From Chloroflexi bacterium UBA4733 (GTDB taxonomy: Bacteria > Chloroflexota > UBA4733), in NCBI GenBank assembly GCA_002404055.1, contig DHIZ01000148.1, positions 2,265 to 10,660 on the forward strand: DNA of 8,396 nucleotides, read 5' to 3'. The translations under genes were made by a program, and so were the position numbers. Positions 1-5,577 of this stretch are shown in pieces (position 1 is the first letter of the stretch; each line of letters starts with the position of its first letter). The notes under the pieces are model-generated. The model worked only from the letters and a program-made list of their open reading frames with translations. It had not been told where the DNA came from and ran no database searches.

Positions 1-203
1 CAGCTATGCAGCCAGCGCAGCTTGCCGGCGTGTTCTACAGCAGCCAGCGGAGCGCCCTTGGTAAAGATGACCTCTGCGTCCGGGGCGAGCGCAGTCCAGG
101 CGCCCTCATTGGCTACAAAGGTGAACCGAAGTTGCGGGAAGCTGCCAACCAACCGCGCGCGGTCAGCATCGGCAACGATAGATGACTCAACCAGTACTTG
201 CAC
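1..203 (-). CDS. D-2-hydroxyacid dehydrogenase, N-terminal part (cut by left edge)
   Basis: The minus strand encodes 67 codons that run off the left edge. The N-terminus reads VQVLVESSIVADADRARLVG, and further on come PDAEVIFTKG (about residues 41-50) and KLRWLHS (61-67). This order (first beta strand, an 'xDAEVxxT' strand, then 'LRWLHS') is typical of the substrate-binding domain of NAD-dependent D-isomer-specific 2-hydroxyacid dehydrogenases, cytosolic enzymes that interconvert 2-oxo and D-2-hydroxy acids. The NAD-binding Rossmann domain and the catalytic Arg/Glu/His residues lie outside the window, so the substrate cannot be judged. I chose the GTG at 203-201 because it starts directly before the first strand and has a GGGAG about 11 nt upstream. 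An in-frame ATG at 242-240 would add 13 residues and overlap the upstream small ORF. The family call rests on remembered motifs from a short fragment. Confidence 0.6.
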   Translation of the reverse strand, partial: MQVLVESSIVADADRARLVGSFPQLRFTFVANEGAWTALAPDAEVIFTKGAPLAAVEHAGKLRWLHS

Positions 204-222
204 CCTGTATCTCGCTCCCGAT

Positions 223-477
223 CTATGCCGGCTCCCATTCATCCCAGCCATCGCCACGCCCGCCATCTGCTTGATTGGAGCCGGCGTCAGGCTCTGCCGG
301 CGGCTCGTCCTCGTCGGAGACAGGGACGACTTCCGGGACTTGGGGTAGCGCTCCGACCAGCCAGGGGTTACCATACCACTTGCCTCGTGGGTCGAGCGCC
401 GCCTCGATCAGTCGCACCGTTCGCCCATTCACACTTCGCCGGTCCTTTCCTCGCTGCACCACCAACGCGCGTCGCAC
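223..477 (-). CDS. small hypothetical protein with acidic C-terminal tail
   Basis: I do not recognise this 84-residue ORF. It starts at GTG 477-475 and ends with TAG at 225-223, 19 nt before the likely start of the dehydrogenase on the same strand, so the two could be co-transcribed. The N-terminal third is basic (RRALVVQRGKDRRSVNGRTV), the middle contains DPRGKWYGNPWLVGALPQVP, and residues from about 54 onward are rich in Asp, Glu, Pro and Gly (SDEDEPPAEPD), which looks disordered. There is no signal peptide, membrane segment or cysteine motif. An in-frame TAA lies a few codons upstream of the GTG, so the protein cannot extend far. Codon third positions are moderately GC-rich, which is weak support for coding. 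It could be a genuine small protein, a remnant of a longer gene, or a chance ORF. Confidence 0.35.
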   Translation of the reverse strand: MRRALVVQRGKDRRSVNGRTVRLIEAALDPRGKWYGNPWLVGALPQVPEVVPVSDEDEPPAEPDAGSNQADGGRGDGWDEWEPA

Positions 478-712
478 AATCGGCGGCAGCCTGGTTTAGT
501 CATAGAACCTTTGTTCTACCACATGCTGACCGCTCAAGGGAAGGGCTGACGGCGCCAATGGAATGGCGATAAACGTATACTTGCCTGCGAGATGTTGGCG
601 CCAACGGCCGCACCCCGGTAGTACCGCCCATCGTGGCGGTGACAATTGGCGGTTGGTATGCTGCACACGGGTAAGCAGATGGGCGCAACGGCGCGCACAG
701 TGAGGGGTACGT

Positions 713-2035
713 ATGCGGGCATGGCAGTGGTTGGGACCAGGTACGCACGTCAAGCGCTGGCTGGTGTTGCTGCTGGTTGCTGTCGCGCTGGCCGGGCTGG
801 GCATGGGGCTGTTGCTGGCCGACGCCTATAAGAACCAAAATCTGCGCTTCCCCGGCATCACCTGGTATATCACTCTGCAGTTCCTCGACCGCGGGCTGCG
901 CGGCGGGATGCTGCTCATGCTCGGTTTCCTGCTCGCTGCCGGCGCCTTCGTCGGCCTCAACCGTTCGCTGATCGGGCTGCTGATCCCGGAGTATCGCGGC
1001 AACGTGGCCGACCTGGTGCGATCCCGCCGCCTGCTGGCCCGCGGCCCCCGTATCACCTGCATCGGCGGCGGCACCGGCATGTCCGGCCTGCTGCGCGGCC
1101 TCAAGGAGTACACCACCAACATCTCTGCCATCGTGACGGTGGCCGACGAAGGGTCATCGTCGGGCCTGCTACGCCGGGCACTCTCCGTGCCCCCTCCCGG
1201 CGACGCCCGCCAGTGCATCGCCGCGCTGGCCGACGCCGAACCGCTGGTCGCTCAGCTCCTGGAGTACCGCTTCGACGCCCGCACACCGGGGCTGGAAGGG
1301 CACAGCGTCGGCAACCTGCTGCTGGCGGCCATGACGGAATTGACCGGCTCCTTTGAGCAGGCGCTGGCTGCAACCAGCCGGGTGCTGGCGGTCCGCGGAC
1401 GCATCCTGCCGGCGACGTTGCGCGACGTGCGCCTGTTCGCGGAGACGGCGGACGGCCTGCGCCTGGAGGGCGAAGCCGTCATCGACCACCATCGCGGCGC
1501 ACCGCTGGCTCGAGTCTGGATTGCCCCGGATCACCCGCCAGCTTTCCCGGAAGCGATCCGTGCCATCCTGGATGCCGATCTGGTCGTCGTCGGCCCCGGT
1601 AGCCTCTACACGAGCCTCCTGCCAAACCTGCTCATCCCCGAAGTGGTGGCGGCGATGCAGGCTTGCCGAGCACCCTGCGTCTACGTTTGCAATGTCGCAA
1701 CGGAGCCAGGGGCGACCGACGGCTACTCGGTGGCGGACCACCTGGCAGCCATTGAGCGGCACGTCGGCCGCCAGTTGTTCGATGCTGTGCTGGTCCACCA
1801 GGGTCCCGCCCCGGCTTTGCTGCCGGAGTGGCACGTCAGTCGACCGGGGATCGAACCGCAGCACCTGACAAGCGTCGGCTACCGCCTGCTGACCGCGCCA
1901 CTCGTCTCCAGCGCCAGACCCACGCGCCACGACCCGCAGTTGCTGGCAAAGGCGCTCCTGCGCGCGTTGCCCAGTTTGAATCGTCACGCCCAGGCGACGG
2001 AGAAGGCCCCCAGCGCCGAAGTCCTGGTGTCCTGA
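713..2035 (+). CDS. yvcK: YvcK/GlmR-type CofD-like protein with N-terminal membrane anchor
   Basis: This 440-residue protein has a hydrophobic N-terminus with two likely membrane segments (about 15-36 and 61-87), followed from about residue 112 by a CofD/YvcK-like nucleotide-binding domain. Landmarks are the glycine-rich loop IGGGTGMSGLLRGLK (117-131), VTVADEGSSSG (141-151), PPPGDAR (160-166), the EGHSVGNLLL box (H197, N201) and GPGSLYTSLLPN (294-305). B. subtilis YvcK (GlmR) binds UDP-GlcNAc and supports cell-wall precursor supply on gluconeogenic carbon; that role here is inferred. Firmicute YvcK lacks the membrane part and is about 320 residues, so the extra length is the N-terminal anchor plus a short polar tail. 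The start is ATG 713, with GAGGGG at 702-707 five nt upstream. The usual 'ADDGGSSG' box reads ADEGSSSG here. wecB follows 31 bp downstream. Confidence 0.85.
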   Translation: MRAWQWLGPGTHVKRWLVLLLVAVALAGLGMGLLLADAYKNQNLRFPGITWYITLQFLDRGLRGGMLLMLGFLLAAGAFVGLNRSLIGLLIPEYRGNVADLVRSRRLLARGPRITCIGGGTGMSGLLRGLKEYTTNISAIVTVADEGSSSGLLRRALSVPPPGDARQCIAALADAEPLVAQLLEYRFDARTPGLEGHSVGNLLLAAMTELTGSFEQALAATSRVLAVRGRILPATLRDVRLFAETADGLRLEGEAVIDHHRGAPLARVWIAPDHPPAFPEAIRAILDADLVVVGPGSLYTSLLPNLLIPEVVAAMQACRAPCVYVCNVATEPGATDGYSVADHLAAIERHVGRQLFDAVLVHQGPAPALLPEWHVSRPGIEPQHLTSVGYRLLTAPLVSSARPTRHDPQLLAKALLRALPSLNRHAQATEKAPSAEVLVS

Positions 2036-2066
2036 CGAAGCTTCCGAGCGAACGGATTACCAGCCC

Positions 2067-3206
2067 TTGAAAGTGCTAACAGTTCTGGGCACGCGACCGG
2101 AAGGCGTCAAACTTGCTCCGGTGCTGCGCGAGTTGAAGGCGCGCGGCGCGGATGCTGTGCAATCACCGCTCTGCGTGACCGGCCAGCACAAGGAGATGCT
2201 AGACCAGGTACTCAAGGTCTTTCGACTGCGCCCTGACTACGACCTCGCTGTCGAGACCGCCGAGCAGTCGCTGACGCAGGTGGCGGCTAGCATCATGGGC
2301 CGACTGGACCCGATCTTGCGCCGGGAGCAGCCCGATTGGGTGCTGGTGCAAGGCGACACGACGAGCGTCGCCGCGGCAGCCCTGGCCGGCTTTTACGCCG
2401 GCTGCAAGGTCGGCCACGTCGAAGCGGGTCTGCGCTCCTTTGATCGTCACCAGCCGTACCCCGAGGAAATCAACCGCAAGGTGGCCAGCGCGATAGCCGA
2501 CCTGCACTTTGCGCCCACGAACCAGGCGCGAGAAAACCTCTTGCGTGAAGGGGTGCCGGACGCGAACATCCGCCTCACCGGCAACACGGTGATCGATGCG
2601 TTGCAGTGGGCGGCAGCTTTGCCGGAACCGCCTGAATTGACGCAACTCATGGCATCGCTGGGTATGAGTAGCGATCAGGGGGGCGTGACCGGCGCGCCGC
2701 GTCTGATCCTCGTCACGGCACATCGCCGCGAGAACCTCGGCGCACCGTTGCAACAGATTTGCCTGGCAGTACGCGATCTCCATGAGCGCTACGGTGATGC
2801 GATCCGCATGGTCTTCCCAGTCCACCTCAATCCCAGCGTCCAGGAAACGGTCCAGCGCATCCTGGGCCAGGTAGCGGGCGTTCACCTCATCCCGCCGCTG
2901 GACTACCTGCCGCTGGTCCACCTACTCAAGCACGCCTCTCTCGTGCTGACCGACTCCGGTGGCATCCAGGAGGAAGCGCCCGGCTTCGGTGTACCGGTCC
3001 TCGTCCTGCGCGACACCACCGAACGTCCGGAAGGGGTAGCAGCAGGCATCGCTCGGCTCATCGGCACACGGCGCGAGCGCATCGTAGTAGAAGCCGTGCG
3101 TTTGTTAGACGACCCAACCGCCTACGCGGCGATGGCCCACGCCGTCAACCCCTACGGCGACGGCCACGCCAGTGAACGGATCGTGTCGGCCTTGCTGGAT
3201 AGGTAG
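2067..3206 (+). CDS. wecB: UDP-N-acetylglucosamine 2-epimerase (non-hydrolysing)
   Basis: This 379-residue cytosolic enzyme is expected to interconvert UDP-GlcNAc and UDP-ManNAc, a precursor for surface polysaccharides or wall-linked polymers. The length fits the family. Motifs in order are GTRPEGVKLAPV (8-19), QGDTTS (D97), GHVEAGLRS (E119), YPEEINR (E133), TNQARENLLREG, TGNTVID, TAHRRENLG (H219), PVHLNP, and LTDSGGIQEEAP followed by TERPEGV. D97, E119, E133 and H219 correspond to the catalytic D95, E117, E131 and H213 of E. coli WecB. The start is TTG 2067, chosen because translation then begins MKVLTVLGTRPE as in homologues; no ATG lies in frame nearby, the ribosome site is weak (CGAGCGAACGGA region), and GTG 2073 is a possible alternative. 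The gene lies 31 bp after yvcK and is probably co-transcribed with it, with translation perhaps kept low by the poor start. Confidence 0.92.
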   Translation: MKVLTVLGTRPEGVKLAPVLRELKARGADAVQSPLCVTGQHKEMLDQVLKVFRLRPDYDLAVETAEQSLTQVAASIMGRLDPILRREQPDWVLVQGDTTSVAAAALAGFYAGCKVGHVEAGLRSFDRHQPYPEEINRKVASAIADLHFAPTNQARENLLREGVPDANIRLTGNTVIDALQWAAALPEPPELTQLMASLGMSSDQGGVTGAPRLILVTAHRRENLGAPLQQICLAVRDLHERYGDAIRMVFPVHLNPSVQETVQRILGQVAGVHLIPPLDYLPLVHLLKHASLVLTDSGGIQEEAPGFGVPVLVLRDTTERPEGVAAGIARLIGTRRERIVVEAVRLLDDPTAYAAMAHAVNPYGDGHASERIVSALLDR

Positions 3207-3263
3207 CGCGTGTGACGCAAGGTGCGGCGCAACAAGCGAGGATAGCGCGATGGGCAAGTACAA

Positions 3264-3383
3264 GGGCCGCGACTGCGGTCTGCGGCCAAGCGACGGGGTG
3301 TAACGAAGCGTAGCGGAGGGGGGCGGTCGCGTTCCAAACCGAGGATTGCACATTCAAGCGACCGCAGACCGCAGTCGCGGCCC
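3264..3383. repeat. 22-bp perfect inverted repeat with 76-nt spacer (palindromic intergenic element)
   Basis: The left arm (3264-3285) begins GGGCCGCGACTGCGGTC and the right arm (3362-3383) is its exact reverse complement over all 22 positions. Inside the element, GCGGTCGC at 3323-3330 also pairs with GCGACCGC at 3358-3365, so two mutually exclusive folds compete for the right arm. The left arm contains CTGCGG twice in tandem. The spacer carries no ORF, and no T-run follows, so this is not a standard intrinsic terminator for wecB. It resembles a REP- or MITE-like palindrome. No target-site duplication could be established by eye. Confidence 0.75.
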
Positions 3384-3393
3384 CTGCTAGCTC

Positions 3394-3421
3394 GGGCACA
3401 AACGCAGGTCGTTTGTTGCCC
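3394..3421. repeat. hairpin between wecB and the ilv promoter
   Basis: GGGCACAAACG (3394-3404) pairs with CGTTTGTTGCCC (3410-3421) in an 11-bp stem with one bulged T and a 5-nt loop. There is no T-tract on either strand, so intrinsic termination is not supported. It sits about 37 bp upstream of the -35 box of the ilv promoter. It could be a rho-dependent transcript end for wecB, a processing site or a protein-binding site; the sequence does not decide between these. Confidence 0.4.
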
Positions 3422-3457
3422 ATTAACGTGCATCCCCCCCATAGCCCAATCGTCCAT

Positions 3458-3487
3458 TTGACATCCTCCCATGCGATTCGGTACAGT
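3458..3487 (+). promoter_or_regulatory. sigma70-type promoter of the ilv-leu operon
   Basis: A consensus -35 box TTGACA (3458-3463) is separated by 18 bp from TACAGT (3482-3487), which matches four of six positions of the -10 consensus. The predicted RNA start is near 3494, shortly before the T-box Stem I that begins around 3522. It is the best promoter-like match noticed by eye in the window and sits where a T-box leader needs its promoter. This gives an untranslated leader of about 413 nt before ilvB. Confidence 0.7.
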
Positions 3488-3598
3488 AACCAGCACAATC
3501 GAATAGTTCTCATGCAAGCTTCGACGGGGAGCAGTAGGCGCCGCCGCCACGGCAGCGAGCCGGGGTCAGTGAAAGCCCGGTAGTTGGCAGGTTCCGAA

Positions 3599-3601
3599 CT
3601 C
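3599..3601 (+). promoter_or_regulatory. T-box specifier codon CTC (Leu)
   Basis: The triplet directly follows the conserved GAA of the specifier loop and is followed by a purine (G3602), as is usual in T-boxes. CTC would pair with the GAG anticodon of tRNA-Leu. A leucine specifier agrees with the downstream ilvBNC-leuA genes. Frame-shifted readings (ACT Thr, TCG Ser) do not fit the spacing to GAA or the gene content. Confidence 0.85.
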
Positions 3602-3714
3602 GCCCCTGAGCTGTCGCCGCGAACACCGTCTCGGGTTAGTAGCGTCGGCCGGTTAGCAACCGTTATTGTGCGCGAAGTGGATGCGTTCGTCCGCAACACG
3701 TTGTGGACGGCATC

Positions 3715-3752
3715 AATCGGGGTGGCACCGCGGGAGTTCACGCTCTCGTCCC
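3715..3752 (+). promoter_or_regulatory. T-box antiterminator, module 1
   Basis: The 5' side carries the T-box sequence with the tRNA-acceptor bulge TGGC (3723-3726). CGGGAG (3731-3736) can pair with CTCTCG (3743-3748) across a 6-nt loop, and upstream G residues can pair with the CCC at 3750-3752. This uses the same bases as the 5' arm of terminator 1, giving the usual mutually exclusive fold. The variable base of the bulge is C, which does not Watson-Crick pair with the A73 discriminator expected for tRNA-Leu. Confidence 0.8.
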
Positions 3753-3773
3753 TTGGGGGACGGAGCGTTTTTT
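3740..3773 (+). terminator. intrinsic terminator of T-box module 1
   Basis: ACGCTC-T-CGTCCC (3740-3752) pairs with GGGACGGAGCGT (3757-3768), giving a 12-bp stem with one bulged T and a TTGG loop. A run of six T follows (3768-3773). It overlaps the 3' half of antiterminator 1, as expected for T-box control. It looks strong enough to stop most transcription by itself. Confidence 0.88.
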
Positions 3774-3794
3774 GTTTCCCCGGCCGTTGTCCCG

Positions 3795-3830
3795 GTGGTG
3801 AGCGCATCACGAAGGGTGGTACCGCGGGCA
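3795..3830 (+). promoter_or_regulatory. second T-box module: short stem III-like hairpin and T-box motif
   Basis: GTGGTG (3795-3800) pairs with CATCAC (3805-3810) around AGCG, directly before the second T-box motif (GGGTGGTACCGCGG from 3814). This mimics the order Stem III, then T-box, of module 1. The acceptor bulge reads TGGT (3817-3820), whose last base pairs properly with an A73 discriminator. No Stem I or specifier loop fits in the 40 or so bases between terminator 1 and this motif. Confidence 0.8.
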
Positions 3831-3862
3831 ACGCTCGTCCCTTTGCCGGGGCGGGCGTTTTT
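3831..3862 (+). terminator. intrinsic terminator of T-box module 2
   Basis: ACGCTCGTCCC (3831-3841) pairs with GGGGCGGGCGT (3848-3858) in an 11-bp stem with two G-T pairs and a 6-nt loop, followed by five T (3858-3862). The 5' arm shares ACGCTC and CGTCCC with terminator 1 while the 3' arm has diverged, so the two are related copies. The ilvB ribosome site lies 27 nt downstream. Confidence 0.85.
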
Positions 3863-3906
3863 GTGTTCCGAGGGATCGTAGAGAGAGCAGGAGGTCTAGG
3901 AAAAGG

Positions 3907-5577
3907 ATGAAGCGAAACGGCGCCCAGATAGTCTGCGAATCGCTGATCCGGCTTGGTGTCGATACCATCTTCGGCATCCCCGGCGGCACGGTCCTGGACC
4001 TGTACGACGTCCTTCCGCAGTACCCGCAACTCAAGCACATCCTCGTCCGACACGAGCAGGCTGCCGCCTTCGCCGCCGACGCCTACTCCCGCGCCACCGG
4101 CCGCGTCGGCGTGGCCCTCGTCACGTCCGGGCCCGGCGCCACCAACACCGTCACCGGCATCGCCAATGCCATGATGGATTCTTCCGGCTTCGTCGTCATC
4201 ACGGGCAATGTTACGCAGGCGATGATGGGCACCGACGCCTTCCAGGAGTGCGACATCACCGGCGTCACGTTGCCGATCACCAAGCACAACTTCCTGATCG
4301 AGGACGTGAAGGATATCGCGCGCAACATCAAGGAAGCCTTTCATATCGCCGGCACTGGCCGGCGCGGTCCCGTGTTGATCGATATTCCCCGTAACCTCTT
4401 CGGTGAGGAGATAGAGTTCGTCTGGCCGGAGAAGGTTGACTTGCCCGGCTACAAGCCGACACGCAGCGGCCACGCCCGCCAGATTCGCCAGGCAGCCGAG
4501 GTGATCAACGGCGCGAAGAAGCCGGTGATCCTTGCCGGCCACGGCGTCATCAGCTCCCAGGCCTACAGCCAATTGCGCGCCCTGGCGGAGAAGGCGGATA
4601 TCCCGGTCATCAGCACCCTCATGGGTACCAGCTCCTTCCCGCGCAGCCACCGGCTGGACTACGGCATGCCGGGCATGCACGGCATGGCCTACGCCAACTA
4701 CGCCATCACTAACTCAGACGTGTTGATCGGCATCGGCGTTCGCTTCGATGACCGCGTGACGCAGAAGATCTCCGGCTTCGCCCCCAACGCCAAGGTCGTC
4801 CATATCGACATTGACCCGGCGGAGATCGGCAAGAACGTCAAGGTCTACACGCCGATCGTCGGTGACGTTGCGCCGGTCCTTGACGCCCTGGTGCAGCAGA
4901 TTGAGCAAGCCTGCCATTGCGAGTGGACCGAGCAGATCGACCGCTGGAAGCGCGAGCACCCGCTGGCGGCGCCGCTGCCTGCATCACCGTTGCAGACGCC
5001 CTACCTGATCAAGCTGCTCTCCGACATCACCCACGGCAAGGCGTCCATCACGACCGACGTGGGTCAGCACCAGATGTGGGCGGCGCAGTACTACTGGTTC
5101 GACCGGCCCAACACCCTGTTCACCGCCGGCGGCCTCGGGTCGATGGGGTTTGGCCTGCCGGCGGCGTTGGGAGTGGCGGCCGCCCGGCCGGGCGAGGATG
5201 TCTGGGCAGTGCTGGGCGATGGCGGCTTCATGATGACGATGCAGGAACTGGCAACGCTGGCCGAAACGCAACTGCCGGTGAAAGTCCTGCTGATCAACAA
5301 CAACTCCCTGGGCATGGTGCATCAGTGGCAGAACATCAGCTACCGCAGTAACTATGTCCACAGCGACTTCACGCGCCATCCCGACTTCGTCAAGCTCGGT
5401 GAGGCCTTCGGCATCCCGACCTGGCGGGCGAACACGGCTGAGGAATACGAATATGGACTGCGCCAGGTGGCGGAGACGCCGGGGCCGGCTATGATCGAAG
5501 CCGTTACCCTGGCCAGCGAGAACGTCTACCCGATGGTCCGGCGCGGCCATAGCATAGCGGAGATGATCGAAGCATGA
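3907..5577 (+). CDS. ilvB: acetolactate synthase large (catalytic) subunit
   Basis: This 556-residue ThDP enzyme condenses two pyruvates to 2-acetolactate, or pyruvate with 2-oxobutyrate to acetohydroxybutyrate, the first shared step of branched-chain amino acid synthesis. The N-terminal pyrimidine domain carries FGIPGG and RHEQAAAF, with the catalytic Glu at residue 50. SGPGATN and GTDAFQE follow, then the central FAD-binding domain (LDYGMPGMHGMAYANYA, GVRFDDRVT). The C-terminal domain has AGGLGSMGFGLPAA and the ThDP/Mg motif GDGGF (437-441) to NNN (464-466), then MVHQWQ. The length fits the family. ATG 3907 follows AGGAGGT (3889-3895) by 11 nt and gives the usual N-terminus MKRNGAQIVCESL. 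The gene is first in the operon behind the T-box leader. Residues T28 and T103 replace the Ala and Pro usual at two herbicide-site positions. It overlaps ilvN by 4 bp. Confidence 0.97.
   Translation: MKRNGAQIVCESLIRLGVDTIFGIPGGTVLDLYDVLPQYPQLKHILVRHEQAAAFAADAYSRATGRVGVALVTSGPGATNTVTGIANAMMDSSGFVVITGNVTQAMMGTDAFQECDITGVTLPITKHNFLIEDVKDIARNIKEAFHIAGTGRRGPVLIDIPRNLFGEEIEFVWPEKVDLPGYKPTRSGHARQIRQAAEVINGAKKPVILAGHGVISSQAYSQLRALAEKADIPVISTLMGTSSFPRSHRLDYGMPGMHGMAYANYAITNSDVLIGIGVRFDDRVTQKISGFAPNAKVVHIDIDPAEIGKNVKVYTPIVGDVAPVLDALVQQIEQACHCEWTEQIDRWKREHPLAAPLPASPLQTPYLIKLLSDITHGKASITTDVGQHQMWAAQYYWFDRPNTLFTAGGLGSMGFGLPAALGVAAARPGEDVWAVLGDGGFMMTMQELATLAETQLPVKVLLINNNSLGMVHQWQNISYRSNYVHSDFTRHPDFVKLGEAFGIPTWRANTAEEYEYGLRQVAETPGPAMIEAVTLASENVYPMVRRGHSIAEMIEA

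Larger units (their letters stand above)
3522..3862 (+). promoter_or_regulatory. T-box riboswitch leader, leucine-specific, with two antiterminator/terminator modules
   Basis: Stem I spans about 3522-3616. CGAC (3522-3525) pairs with GTCG (3613-3616), and GGGG (3526-3529) pairs with CCCC (3603-3606). The specifier loop has AGTA (3533-3536) facing GAA (3596-3598), followed by the specifier CTC (3599-3601), a leucine codon. The distal arm has CCGGG (3560-3564) pairing with CCCGG (3576-3580) around a GTGAAAG loop. A small hairpin (3650-3662) lies in the Stem II region. Stem III is a 10-nt complementary pair at 3688-3709. The first T-box motif (3715-3733) matches AANNNGGGTGGNACCGCGG fully and is followed by a terminator. 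A second T-box motif (3809-3827) with its own terminator follows, without a second Stem I. Uncharged tRNA-Leu is expected to favour antitermination and expression of ilvBNC-leuA. Confidence 0.93.

Noticed and set aside
570..590. TATACT at 576-581 as a -10 box for yvcK
   Set aside because: No acceptable -35 box lies 16-18 bp upstream, so I do not call a promoter. The yvcK promoter is probably somewhere in 478-712 but cannot be placed.
594..605. 12-bp perfect palindrome GTTGGCGCCAAC as an operator
   Set aside because: A 12-bp palindrome in GC-rich DNA is not rare, there is no second copy and no regulator gene nearby. It is noted only as a possible binding site.
1169..1987. 272-codon minus-strand open frame opposite yvcK
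   Set aside because: The plus strand carries clear YvcK motifs in this stretch; the antisense translation is rich in Arg, Gln and Asp with no motif.
3512..3570. leader-peptide attenuation in the ilv leader
   Set aside because: The ATG at 3512 opens a short frame without runs of Leu, Ile or Val codons, and the T-box elements explain the leader fully.
3145..4680. 511-codon open frame on the minus strand
   Set aside because: It runs antisense through the end of wecB, the T-box leader and half of ilvB. Its translation is low-complexity and charge-rich with no recognisable domain. It is a GC-driven shadow of the plus-strand genes.
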